DNA of 21,065 bases from positions 1 to 21,065 of the forward strand of contig CAYNTG010000034.1 of NCBI GenBank assembly GCA_964400105.1, in the 5' to 3' direction. Source of the DNA: CAYNTG01 sp964400105. Its GTDB lineage: Bacteria; UBP14; UBA6098. Under the pieces are notes generated by a model that ran no database searches, was not told the origin of the DNA, and saw only the letters and a list, made by a program, of their open reading frames with translations. Positions 6,683 to 14,215 of the stretch are shown here, piece by piece (the stretch's first letter is position 1; the number at the start of each line of letters is the position of its first letter). A program made the translations under genes and the position numbers.

Positions 6683-6716
6683 AAAAAAAACCCGGCGAAA
6701 AGCCGGGCTTTTTTTT
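6683..6716. terminator. Bidirectional rho-independent terminator
   Basis: Eight A (6683-6690), stem CCCGGC (6691-6696), loop GAAAA, stem GCCGGG (6702-6707), then C and eight T (6709-6716). It works on either strand and separates the plus-strand operon ending at 6625 from the convergent lipoprotein gene ending at 6733. Confidence 0.92.
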
Positions 6717-6732
6717 CGATATCGGAGTCGGT

Positions 6733-7542
6733 CTATTTCAGTGGAATGCTATCGCAATCGGTGCATTCGAGAGACGTGTCCCAGCATCGTGAATGTCCTT
6801 CTGGATAGGTGATCATACCGTAATAATCCTCGATATCCCATGTGAATTCCCATCTTCCGAACCGCGAGGAATCTATATCGCGAATCCATGCAAAGGCTGT
6901 GGTGCCGTCGAGTTCATAATAAAGCGTATCGCCGTATCCATCGTTGAATTCGTTCGTGTTTATCAGTGTAAGTTTCCCTGTCGTATCGGACTCGTTTTTC
7001 TCCCATCCGGTCCAAAGGACATCGTTGGAATCGGCAGGGAGATCGGGATCGTGGAACTCCCACCAGCCACCTGTTGCCTCAAAATCGCATTTCCCCGAAT
7101 ACCAGAGAAAATGATCCCATCCATCCTCGATATCGCTGACGAACATCTTCCATTCAACGCTATCCCCGGAAACAGCCTGTGCCGTCATATGAATACTGGT
7201 ATTACCATCGAAGTTGAAATTCCATTCCCATGTCAAATCGCCTGCATATTCTGCGGGTTGGACGATAGCGAGAAAGAAGGCTATCCTCGGCATGGCGAAG
7301 AAGGTTGTCGTGAGGTAGCTCCATACAGTTACGATGACCCTCGCGGTATCGAAATCGGCGCAGGTTTCGGCCGGTCGCAACGTCGGCGGTGAGGTAAATA
7401 ATGAGAGATCGACGGTCAGGACTCCTGAACCAGGCATAAACGGCACTTCGGCATTATCATCTTCATCATCGGAACATGCGATTCCAGCGATAAGCCCCGC
7501 GATTAGAACAAAAATGACCGGAATAATCAAATATTTTTTCAC
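6733..7542 (-). CDS. Lipoprotein, unknown function
   Basis: This 269-residue protein starts with GTG at 7542, chosen because GGGAG lies just upstream and because it yields a textbook signal: KKYLIIPVIFVLIAGLIAG followed by lipobox IAGIAC and the acylated Cys, then a very acidic SDDEDDN linker. The mature part is mostly beta, rich in Trp and Asp, with repeated ...WEFTWDIED..., WEWNFNFDG and WWEFHDPD elements. These suggest a one-domain beta-barrel or jelly-roll lipoprotein. Cysteines near the C-terminus (CWDTSLECTDC) may form disulfides. It lies downstream of the site-2 protease gene on the same strand, about 100 bases away. I recognise no family. Confidence 0.75.
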   Translation of the reverse strand: MKKYLIIPVIFVLIAGLIAGIACSDDEDDNAEVPFMPGSGVLTVDLSLFTSPPTLRPAETCADFDTARVIVTVWSYLTTTFFAMPRIAFFLAIVQPAEYAGDLTWEWNFNFDGNTSIHMTAQAVSGDSVEWKMFVSDIEDGWDHFLWYSGKCDFEATGGWWEFHDPDLPADSNDVLWTGWEKNESDTTGKLTLINTNEFNDGYGDTLYYELDGTTAFAWIRDIDSSRFGRWEFTWDIEDYYGMITYPEGHSRCWDTSLECTDCDSIPLK

Positions 7543-7640
7543 GGTGAACTCCCATAAAAAAAATTGTTTTTGGACATCATTTATTTGCATTTCGGAACTT
7601 TTGTGGTCTGGTGATGTGATTTTGTCGATTTCTTATAGTT

Positions 7641-8699
7641 TCAGTTTCCGAAAATGAGCGATACGTCGTTAAATGTTACATAGACCATAAGCGCGAGGAT
7701 AAGGATCATTCCGACCTGCTGGATCGCCAGGCGCACCTTTAGCGAAAGCGGTTTGCGCCGTATAGCCTCCACGGCAAGAAATGCCAATTGGCCACCGTCG
7801 AGCACCGGGAATGGGAGCAGATTCATAAGACCCAGATTTACCGAAAGTGCCGCCATAAAGAACAAAAACGACGCCCATCCCGCCTGCGCGCTCATGCCTG
7901 CCATCTTTGCTATGAGCAGCGGCCCGCCGATATCGCCCTTCTGGATACCAGTCGAAAATAACCTTCCGATAAAATCGCCCATCATGGCCAGTATTTCCCA
8001 CATCATCGTGAAGCTTCCCGGCACGGCTGCTAAAATGCCTGCCGCAGCGAATTCGATATTCGGTTGAATGCCCACGAGTCCGATCGAGGCGAGGCCTGTT
8101 TCCGTCGAGACCTCGTGCATGACGGGAACCACCGCAAGAACGAATTCGGAATCACCGCGCACGATCCCGAAATCGAGAGTTTCTCCCGCACGAGCGTGAA
8201 CGTAGTCGGCCATGTCGCCCCATGAATCGATAGGTTCGCCGTCGAGCGAGATCATCCGGTCGAGGGCAATTATCCCTGCGGAGTCCGCAGGTGAATCGAT
8301 AACGACACCCCCGACTATCGGCTCGCCGGAAACCTCGCCGACGCCGTGGAATGCAAGCACCACCCAGAACAAAAACAGTGCGAACACGATGTTCATAAAC
8401 GGTCCTGCGGCCATTATCGATGCTCGAATCCAGATCGGTTTTGCATTTAGGTCGTGCGGTTTCGGCTCGCTGCCATCTTTCTCGGAGTTTTCGCCGGCGA
8501 GCTTGACATAGCCGCCGAACGGTATCGCTCCGATAGCGTAAATCGTCTCGCCGATCTTTCTTTTAAAGAGCGTGGGCGGGAATCCGATGGAGAATTTTTC
8601 GACCCTAACCCCACCGAGTTTGGCCATCGCAAAATGACCGAACTCGTGAACGAAAACGAGCACGCTGATAACAATAATTGTGGCAATAAAAGTAATCAT
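7641..8699 (-). CDS. rseP: RseP-type membrane site-2 metalloprotease (M50)
   Basis: This 352-residue intramembrane zinc protease cleaves transmembrane substrates such as anti-sigma factors or leftover signal peptides. The zinc site HEFGH is at residues 18-22 in the first membrane segment. The family motif FGGYVKLAGE follows, then a single central PDZ domain (IVGGVVIDSPADSAGI...LDRMISLDGEPIDSW). The second catalytic motif NLLPFPVLDGGQL has its zinc-binding Asp at about 301, and a last membrane segment follows. E. coli RseP has about 450 residues and two PDZ domains; this is the shorter one-PDZ form. There is no dxr, cdsA or bamA neighbour. The ATG at 8699 has no clear ribosome-binding site, but a TATATT (8709-8714, reverse) lies close upstream. 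Confidence 0.92.
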   Translation of the reverse strand: MITFIATIIVISVLVFVHEFGHFAMAKLGGVRVEKFSIGFPPTLFKRKIGETIYAIGAIPFGGYVKLAGENSEKDGSEPKPHDLNAKPIWIRASIMAAGPFMNIVFALFLFWVVLAFHGVGEVSGEPIVGGVVIDSPADSAGIIALDRMISLDGEPIDSWGDMADYVHARAGETLDFGIVRGDSEFVLAVVPVMHEVSTETGLASIGLVGIQPNIEFAAAGILAAVPGSFTMMWEILAMMGDFIGRLFSTGIQKGDIGGPLLIAKMAGMSAQAGWASFLFFMAALSVNLGLMNLLPFPVLDGGQLAFLAVEAIRRKPLSLKVRLAIQQVGMILILALMVYVTFNDVSLIFGN

Positions 8700-8783
8700 A
8701 AGACGCGTAATATATCGAATTTTATTGAAATGGCATCAATTATAATTATGATCAAAGAATATTAATCCTTCGATAAAATAAAT

Positions 8784-9557
8784 ATGCCTCCTAAGATATT
8801 CAGATCGAAACCGGAAAATTTCCCGGAAAAGGTCGCGGTTTGCGGCGGGAATGTTATCCCAAAGAATCTCCTTATGGGCGCGTGCCGCAAACGCACCGAA
8901 TGGGTCTATAATAACCTTCGCACCGGAATAATAATCAACACCGCAATCGATTATGGCGAGGTGGTTGGACAGATAACGGCGTTGCCCCTATCGAGCAGCC
9001 CTGTCGAGATTTCCGGCGATGGCTGTTGGTATGTGCCGTGTATCTGGATGGTTCCAAAATCCGCTTCGCCGCTCCTCGGCGAAAAGCTTCTGGGAAGTGT
9101 CGTCGAGGATTTAAAGGGGAAGACATCCGGCATTCTAACCCTCTCCAGCGAGCAATGGATGAATCATCGAAGCTTTCTCGAGCGGTTCGGGTTCGAGGAG
9201 ATATCCAGAATAGACCGATTCGACAGCAAGCTCGATATTATGGCTCTCAGATTTGGCGACGAGCCGATCGAGATTCGGATTATTGAGAGAAATCCGGTGT
9301 TGGGCGCCGAGCCGAGACTCGATTTGTTCTACAGCTCGCATTGTCCCGTCCATGTTGCGACGGCATATAGGGTTTCCAAAGAACATAAGCAGTTCGAGAA
9401 GAGCGTTCAGCTGGTCGTCCACAACATCGACGATAGATCCATACTCGAACGCTATGGATACAGCTTTGCGCTCATTTTGAACGGCAAGCGCGACATCCTT
9501 CACGAATATATCACGGGGCGTTCGTTGGGTGAAATTCTTAAACATGAATCTATTTAG
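8784..9557 (+). CDS. GNAT acetyltransferase fused to a YoaP/thioredoxin-like domain
   Basis: This is a 257-residue cytoplasmic protein. The first ~150 residues look like a GNAT acetyltransferase: a central GEVVGQITALPL strand pair, WYVPCIWMVP, a helix after SPLLGEKLL where acetyl-CoA would bind, and the typical closing FLERFGFEEISRID. The C-terminal part (about 178-255) is thioredoxin-like, with LFYSSHCPVH (Cys187), VQLVVHNIDDR and FALILNGKRD. It resembles the YoaP domain found fused to GNAT domains in Bacillus and others. Only one cysteine stands at the thioredoxin position, so disulfide chemistry is unlikely. It is divergent from the rseP gene. A degenerate TATAAT-like box (GATAAA, 8772-8777) lies six bases from the ATG. 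The acyl acceptor is unknown. Confidence 0.65.
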   Translation: MPPKIFRSKPENFPEKVAVCGGNVIPKNLLMGACRKRTEWVYNNLRTGIIINTAIDYGEVVGQITALPLSSSPVEISGDGCWYVPCIWMVPKSASPLLGEKLLGSVVEDLKGKTSGILTLSSEQWMNHRSFLERFGFEEISRIDRFDSKLDIMALRFGDEPIEIRIIERNPVLGAEPRLDLFYSSHCPVHVATAYRVSKEHKQFEKSVQLVVHNIDDRSILERYGYSFALILNGKRDILHEYITGRSLGEILKHESI

Positions 9558-9612
9558 AATTATTTATTTGAAATAGAAGCGTTTTTTCACCCGACGTCAT
9601 TCCAGACCCGGA

Positions 9613-9712
9613 NNNNNNNNNNNNNNNNNNNNNNNNNNNNNNNNNNNNNNNNNNNNNNNNNNNNNNNNNNNNNNNNNNNNNNNNNNNNNNNNNNNNNNNN
9701 NNNNNNNNNNNN
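9613..9712. other. Assembly gap 2 (100 N)
   Basis: Exactly 100 N between the GNAT gene and the subtilase gene. Its right flank carries GCATTGCCCACCG (9760-9772), which also occurs in the tandem repeat around gap 1 on the opposite strand, so a related repeat probably broke the assembly here too. Otherwise I see no gene in 9558-9949. Confidence 0.97.
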
Positions 9713-9793
9713 AACAGCGTTTCGTTTAGGCGTGATCGTCGGGTCGGTATCGTCATTTTGCATTGCCCACCGGCCCTGCCGTCCGGCTGTCAC

Positions 9794-9850
9794 GATTTTT
9801 GCTACGGCCATTAAGGAATATTGAATATAATAATTACGGCCGCAAAAATC
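9794..9850. repeat. Imperfect inverted repeat between convergent genes
   Basis: GATTTTTGC (9794-9802) plus GGCC (9806-9809) pairs with GGCC (9838-9841) plus GCAAAAATC (9842-9850), with a three-base bulge and an AT-rich loop. It lies between the convergent GNAT and subtilase genes and could stop transcription, but it lacks a proper T-run, so it may also be repeat debris. Confidence 0.4.
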
Positions 9851-9949
9851 CCCACAACACCAATCCCATCACCCGCGCCAGCCGTCCCTCTTCATAAAAT
9901 TATTAGAGCGGCGAACGGTGAATATCGATAATTGCCGATCTTGCACCGA

Positions 9950-12943
9950 CTATTTCAGAAGAACGGCCTTGGCGCAGAAAATTCCATTTCCTGCGCGGAT
10001 GAGATACACGCCGGCTGGAAGCCTATCGCCGGATGTCGAACGTCCATCCCAAACGACGAAGCTTTCTTTTGTGGATATTCTATCGACCTGATTTCCATTT
10101 AGGTCGAAAATTTTTAATTCATCTATTCCATCCGGCAATACAATTCGGCAAGTTGCGTTGAATGGATTCGGGGAGACCTTTATCTCAGTAGTCGTCGGAA
10201 GTGTGGTCTCGTCTATCGACATCGTCGAATATTGCGATATGGCCGCATCCGCGTTGTTTTGCCAATCGGTGAGGTCGTCTCCCGCAACGACTGCAACCGC
10301 CCAGATGAAGTCCTCGCCAGGCGACAACGGAAACGGCCCCTCCGAGAGGATCACCGACCAGTCCGCCGCCGGAGAACCGTCCGACGCGGAAAATACGCCT
10401 GACATGAAATCATATTTCACCGTATCGTCCCAGCCCATTCCCTCTGGATAAACATATGTGCTGTTATCGACGACACTTCCGTGCGAAATCCCCGACAGAC
10501 CGACGATACCGACATAGCCGTCGAATCGCGGCGTCGCGGCCTCGTCCCACATATAGACCCATTCGTTGGCTAAGTCGAAAGTTGCCCTGTCGAACCACGT
10601 GACCGTCGTGCCGTCGCTGGTAGAATGAATATCGAAATCGAGATAGAAGCCTATATAAAGCGATGGATATGCTACGGTGCTACGGTTTCTGGTGATGCTT
10701 CGCAGGATGATAAAATCCTCGTTGGGTGCGGAGTTGAACGTCGTGCTTTTTTGCGAGATCAGGATGCCCGTTCCGGGCGCGCCGTAAGCTGTATAATAGC
10801 TCGTATCGGCGGATGTCGCCTCGACGACGAGCGGCATAACCGGCAGAAACTCGCTCGCCGCGCCGTTTTCGCCGGTGAAAACATTATCATAGGCAGTGCC
10901 GAGTAAGAAGCCGCCGCCGTAAAGGGTGTTGGTGTCGCCGAACGCGAACCCCTGGCCGATTAGCGAGATGCCGGAAGCTGTCGGATCGTAAAATCCAAAC
11001 TCGCCGAAGTTCGTAACGGTTGTATTCAGCGTCGGAGTGTTGTGGTTTGCGTAGTTGCGGGGATAGACGCCCGTGTTCACGGTAACTGTCTCGACAGAGG
11101 TCGTTGCGCTGGCGGTTATCGTGATCGCGACATCGGCGGTATATGCCGACGGAGTTCCTATCGCGGCGGTCAGTGTGAATGGGTCGCCACTGTTATCGAC
11201 GGTGGCCCCCGTCGAGATCGAGCCGAGGGCGGAGCTTCCATCGACGACCGAGATATACGGATCGGCGGTGATGGCGGCTGTCGCGGTGACGCTCGTGGCC
11301 GCCGCGCCGCGATTATAAACCTCGATAATGAGCCGCACCGTCTCGCCACCGTCGAAAACACCGGAGCCGTTGCCGGTCACCGAGTCGTCGATCTCGTCGC
11401 TCTCTATGGAAAGAATCGGAAATGCCGGCAATGGCGTGTTATCGATAAGTTCGTCGCAGTTCAAAAGCCCCGCGCCGAAATAGTTGTCGTGCCCCGCCTC
11501 GCCCATATCGGTGGCGGAGACCTGAAGCAGCGAATCGACCTGCTCCGGCGAGAGCGAGGGATTCTTCGACAGCACCAGCGCCATCGCGCCGGCGACTATC
11601 GGGCATGACGCGCTCGTTCCGTTGAACCAATTGGTATAACTGCCGTCGCCGTCATATGTTGTGGTTCTGACATATTTTCCCGGTGCGACTATCTCCGGTT
11701 TCATCAATCCCGGAGGATACGGGAAATCGGAGTAATCGCTGGTGTTCCATACGGTTGGACCATAAGATGAAAAGTCCGCTATATTAAGCGACCAATCTGT
11801 CGCGCCGACGGCGACGATTGCGGTATTGGAGCTCGCGCCTGATTGGGAAGGTGAAGGTCCATCCGCAGGGGCGCTTATATCGTGCGGAACTGAATAATGG
11901 TCTTCTGGATAGCCGGAGCTGTTGCCGTTGCCGGCAGATGTCGCGGCGATAACGCCCACTGCGAGGGCTTCTTCGAAAACCCATCGATAATAATCCTTGA
12001 TAACATCGTCGGGGTCTTCCCAGCCGAGCGAGATCGAGAGGACGTGCGCGCCCATGTCTATCGCGTATTGCACGCCGTAACTTACCTCCGAGGGCATGCC
12101 GCTTCCGCTGGAATTAATCACCTTGATCGCCATAATCAGGGCATCCGGTGCAACTCCGACCTGATCATCGCCTCCGGCGCCGTCACCGGTAGCGAGGCCT
12201 GCGCAATTAGTTCCGTGGCCGTAGTCGTCTATTGGATCACCGTCGGAATTTGAAAAATCATATCCGTAATAGTCATCGATGAAACCGTTAAAATCGTCGT
12301 CCACGCCGTTTCCGGCTATCTCGCCGTCGTTGGTCCACATATGGGTTGTGAGAGCGTAATGCGTATATCGCACGCCGGAATCGAGTATCGCGATAATTAC
12401 TCCATCGCCGGTAATTCCCGCTGCCCATGCATCGTCGGCATTTACCTGCTGCATCGCGGTTGAGACGGCCATCGCGTCGGAAGGCGCCATCGGGCGCGTT
12501 CGCCAGATATCATTAGCAATTGTTTCAACTATTTTTTGAGGCGAATCGTCGAGAATAATTTTTATACCATCGATAGATTTCAGCATCTCGAAATCGCACG
12601 CGCGTATCTCGAACGCTATCGATCCGCCGATCCAAAAGGCTTTTATATCCCGGACGCTTCCCGCAAAAGCGAGCCGGTTAAGCTCGTCGAGCACGGGGGC
12701 CTGCATTTCGGAGGATAGCTGTTTCAGTGCTTCGACGGCGAATTCACGTCGTTGCCCGGTCGGCATCGTTCGCGCAGCTCGAACGATGCTCGCCTTCCCC
12801 GGCCTTTCGACCGCGATAAGCACGGGCAGGAAATCGTTTTCCGACGACGATTTTAACCTCTCGATCAATCCGGCATCGACATCGATAGCGAACGTCGATC
12901 CAAATAAGGCAACGATTAGCGTGATAAATGCAAATTTTCGCAC
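9950..12943 (-). CDS. Large secreted subtilisin-family protease with C-terminal sorting domain
   Basis: This 997-residue S8 serine protease has a signal peptide (RKFAFITLIVALFGSTFA) and a propeptide to about residue 170. In the catalytic domain, Asp188 is in AILDSGVRYTH, His243 in YGHGTNCAGL, oxyanion Asn339 in SAGNGN and Ser444 in NGTSASCPIV. Beta-sandwich repeats follow (about 505-630: CARDB-like, FDGGETVRLIIEVYNRG), then a Trp/Tyr-rich beta domain. The C-terminal module (about 915-997) has SPNPFNATCRIVLP, LKIFDLNGNQV and LPAGVYLIRAGN. That is the FlgD/Por-type sorting fold used for export across the outer membrane by type IX-like systems. GTG start with GGAG seven bases upstream. It probably digests extracellular protein. 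Confidence 0.93.
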   Translation of the reverse strand: MRKFAFITLIVALFGSTFAIDVDAGLIERLKSSSENDFLPVLIAVERPGKASIVRAARTMPTGQRREFAVEALKQLSSEMQAPVLDELNRLAFAGSVRDIKAFWIGGSIAFEIRACDFEMLKSIDGIKIILDDSPQKIVETIANDIWRTRPMAPSDAMAVSTAMQQVNADDAWAAGITGDGVIIAILDSGVRYTHYALTTHMWTNDGEIAGNGVDDDFNGFIDDYYGYDFSNSDGDPIDDYGHGTNCAGLATGDGAGGDDQVGVAPDALIMAIKVINSSGSGMPSEVSYGVQYAIDMGAHVLSISLGWEDPDDVIKDYYRWVFEEALAVGVIAATSAGNGNSSGYPEDHYSVPHDISAPADGPSPSQSGASSNTAIVAVGATDWSLNIADFSSYGPTVWNTSDYSDFPYPPGLMKPEIVAPGKYVRTTTYDGDGSYTNWFNGTSASCPIVAGAMALVLSKNPSLSPEQVDSLLQVSATDMGEAGHDNYFGAGLLNCDELIDNTPLPAFPILSIESDEIDDSVTGNGSGVFDGGETVRLIIEVYNRGAAATSVTATAAITADPYISVVDGSSALGSISTGATVDNSGDPFTLTAAIGTPSAYTADVAITITASATTSVETVTVNTGVYPRNYANHNTPTLNTTVTNFGEFGFYDPTASGISLIGQGFAFGDTNTLYGGGFLLGTAYDNVFTGENGAASEFLPVMPLVVEATSADTSYYTAYGAPGTGILISQKSTTFNSAPNEDFIILRSITRNRSTVAYPSLYIGFYLDFDIHSTSDGTTVTWFDRATFDLANEWVYMWDEAATPRFDGYVGIVGLSGISHGSVVDNSTYVYPEGMGWDDTVKYDFMSGVFSASDGSPAADWSVILSEGPFPLSPGEDFIWAVAVVAGDDLTDWQNNADAAISQYSTMSIDETTLPTTTEIKVSPNPFNATCRIVLPDGIDELKIFDLNGNQVDRISTKESFVVWDGRSTSGDRLPAGVYLIRAGNGIFCAKAVLLK

Positions 12944-12969
12944 TGGCTACTCCTCGATTATTTCAATTA

Positions 12970-12997
12970 ATTATAATTCTCAAGCATCGGATTGCAA
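12970..12997 (-). promoter_or_regulatory. Promoter of the subtilase gene
   Basis: Reading the minus strand, TTGCAA (12997-12992), 16 bases, then a perfect TATAAT (12975-12970). A start near 12962 would give a short leader holding the GGAG ribosome-binding site just before the GTG at 12943. Confidence 0.6.
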
Positions 12998-13050
12998 ATA
13001 TTTTTAACGTCGTAACTTCGGTGAAACCGATTGCACGGTTATTTTTCGGC

Positions 13051-13079
13051 TTGACAGTTCGGCATAGGATATATATTTT
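13051..13079 (+). promoter_or_regulatory. Promoter of tRNA-Asn
   Basis: A perfect -35 TTGACA (13051-13056), 17 bases, then TATTTT (13074-13079); a TATATT (13072-13077) at 15 bases is an alternative. It lies about 25 bases before the mature tRNA 5' end and faces the tRNA. Confidence 0.6.
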
Positions 13080-13104
13080 CCAATCCTACATACTTAATAA
13101 ACAA

Positions 13105-13177
13105 TCCGGCGTAGCTCAGCTGGTAGAGCAGGTGGCTGTTAACCACCTTGTCGGGGGTTCGAATCCCTCCGCCGGAG
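13105..13177 (+). tRNA. tRNA-Asn (anticodon GTT)
   Basis: A full cloverleaf can be drawn: acceptor TCCGGCG (13105-13111) with CGCCGGA (13170-13176), D-arm GCTC/GAGC, anticodon stem GGTGG/CCACC around loop CTGTTAA giving GTT, variable loop TTGTC, T-arm GGGGG/CCCTC around TTCGAAT, and discriminator G at 13177. The scaffold gap begins at the next base, so it cannot be seen whether CCA is encoded or whether more tRNAs follow. Confidence 0.96.
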
Positions 13178-13277
13178 NNNNNNNNNNNNNNNNNNNNNNN
13201 NNNNNNNNNNNNNNNNNNNNNNNNNNNNNNNNNNNNNNNNNNNNNNNNNNNNNNNNNNNNNNNNNNNNNNNNNNNNN
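13178..13277. other. Assembly gap 3 (100 N)
   Basis: Exactly 100 N directly behind the tRNA-Asn discriminator base. The sequence beyond it begins with a copy resembling the same tRNA's 3' end, so the two contigs were probably joined at or near a repeated tRNA-like sequence. Confidence 0.97.
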
Positions 13278-13290
13278 GCGGCCATGCCGC

Positions 13291-13310
13291 TTCGAGTTCC
13301 TCCGCCGGAA
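13291..13310 (+). repeat. Partial copy of the tRNA-Asn 3' end
   Basis: These 20 bases match tRNA-Asn positions from the T-loop to the discriminator (13158-13177) at 17 of 20 positions. The bases before it form an unrelated hairpin (GCGGC/GCCGC, 13278-13290) and cannot make a T-stem, so this is not a working tRNA. It could be an integration-site remnant or an erroneous contig end. Confidence 0.55.
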
Positions 13311-13400
13311 ACCGATAGCCCTCCGCCCCGGCTCAACCACGGGCTTTTACCCCAAAAATCAATGAACAAGAAAATCACCTAAACGCAAAATAACATCCTC

Positions 13401-13455
13401 GGTTGCATTGCAATCCGTTAAGCCTCTTCCAAGACCCACTTATTGCAATGCAACC
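13401..13455. repeat. 14-bp perfect inverted repeat
   Basis: GGTTGCATTGCAAT (13401-13414) is the exact reverse complement of ATTGCAATGCAACC (13442-13455), with a 27-base spacer. It sits just before the CRISPR-like repeat. It may be an end of a mobile element or a protein-binding site; no transposase is nearby. The 13278-13518 stretch has no credible gene. Confidence 0.75.
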
Positions 13456-13466
13456 CATTATCATTT

Positions 13467-13498
13467 GTTTCAATCCACGGACCCGCGAAGGGTGCGAC
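13467..13498 (-). repeat. Single type I-C-like CRISPR repeat
   Basis: On the minus strand these 32 bases begin GTCGCACCCTTCGCGGG and end CGTGGATTGAAAC, which is the well-known subtype I-C repeat pattern. One base in the hairpin arm breaks the palindrome (GGGTCCG instead of the GGGTGCG that pairs with CGCACCC), as in degenerate terminal or orphan repeats. No second copy lies within the window and no cas gene is present. The spacer-length stretch after it runs into ftsZ sequence at 13519. Confidence 0.8.
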
Positions 13499-13518
13499 GC
13501 TCCCTCGTTCATCCAGTC

Positions 13519-14077
13519 GAAAATCGCGCGCTGGAAGCGGCAAAAGGCGCAATCTCCAGCAGTTTTCTCGAGGATATGTCCATCGAGGGCGCTAAGGGCG
13601 TGTTGATCAAATATCACGGGAAGCGCGGATATCTCGCTTTCCGAGATCAATGAGGCCTCGACATTGATTTCAGAAGCCGCAGGTAACGACGCAAATATTA
13701 TTTTTGGCGCCGTCGTCGATGAGGAAATCGCCGACGAAATGCGCGTGACGGTTATAGCAGCGGGATTCACCCGTTCCAATCGAAGGAATCGCGTTTTCGA
13801 TACCTCGCGTGCGAGCAAACCGGCCGGTGATATTTTTTCCACTAATGTGCCGACTTTGGAGAAGGATAATTCGATACCTAAAGTGGCACCGACATATACG
13901 CCTCCGAAGTTTGACGATTTCGAGCCAAAGCAGGAATTAGGGGATATAAAAATTACTAATGAAAAAGGAATGGAGGTCGATTCGGCGTCTGTGATTATCG
14001 AAGAGCGTCCAAAGATTAGTTTTTTTGCGCTGGATGATTACGAGATTCCAGCTTTCATGAGAAAAATTAGAAAATAG
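13519..14077 (+). pseudogene. ftsZ: 5'-truncated, frameshifted ftsZ (C-terminal ~185 codons)
   Basis: FtsZ is the tubulin-like GTPase of the division ring. Translation from 13519 gives ENRALEAAKGAISS..FLEDMSIEGAKGVLI, then shifts frame at AAA 13609-13611, where one extra A breaks the expected INITGS. It continues in the second frame with ADISLSEINEAS, ISEAAGNDANIIFGAVVDEE and RVTVIAAGF. A variable linker follows, and the protein ends with the conserved tail DYEIPAFMRKIRK, which binds FtsA/ZipA-type partners. The N-terminal GTP-binding half (about 200 residues with GGGTGTG) is absent; a CRISPR-like repeat stands 20 bases upstream instead. Codon use resembles the neighbours. Either a decayed duplicate or an assembly chimera carrying part of the real gene. 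Confidence 0.85.
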
Positions 14078-14088
14078 GGCGAAAGCCC
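14077..14088 (+). terminator. Short GAAA-tetraloop hairpin after ftsZ fragment
   Basis: GGGC-GAAA-GCCC begins at the last base of the stop codon. There is no T-run, so termination is uncertain. A second palindrome, AGCAACA-CA-TGTTGCT, lies at 14100-14115. Confidence 0.35.
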
Positions 14089-14215
14089 ATTTCGACCGGA
14101 GCAACACATGTTGCTACCGATATAGCCCTCCTTAATCTATCCTACCTACGCGACCCCTCTCCCCTAGTATGAAAATTAAGCTTTAAATATCCCTCGAACC
14201 GTCGATACTCGTCAT

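Noticed and set aside
6793..7392. 199-codon plus-strand frame
   Set aside because: It is antisense to the lipoprotein gene, whose signal peptide, lipobox and start are convincing.
13278..13317. A second tRNA gene after gap 3
   Set aside because: Only the T-loop and acceptor 3' strand resemble tRNA-Asn; no T-stem can form and the rest would have to lie in the gap.
13467..13498. A functional CRISPR array
   Set aside because: Only one repeat is present, its palindrome is broken by one base, no spacer-repeat periodicity follows and no cas gene is in the window.
13403..13653. Two plus-strand open frames with peptides FNPRTREGCD and FQSTDPRRVR
   Set aside because: These are translations of the I-C-like CRISPR repeat, a known source of false proteins; the second frame continues into real ftsZ sequence, which is annotated separately.
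13375..13842. 155-codon minus-strand frame over the CRISPR-like repeat and ftsZ fragment
   Set aside because: It is antisense to clear FtsZ coding sequence and has no family resemblance or start signal.
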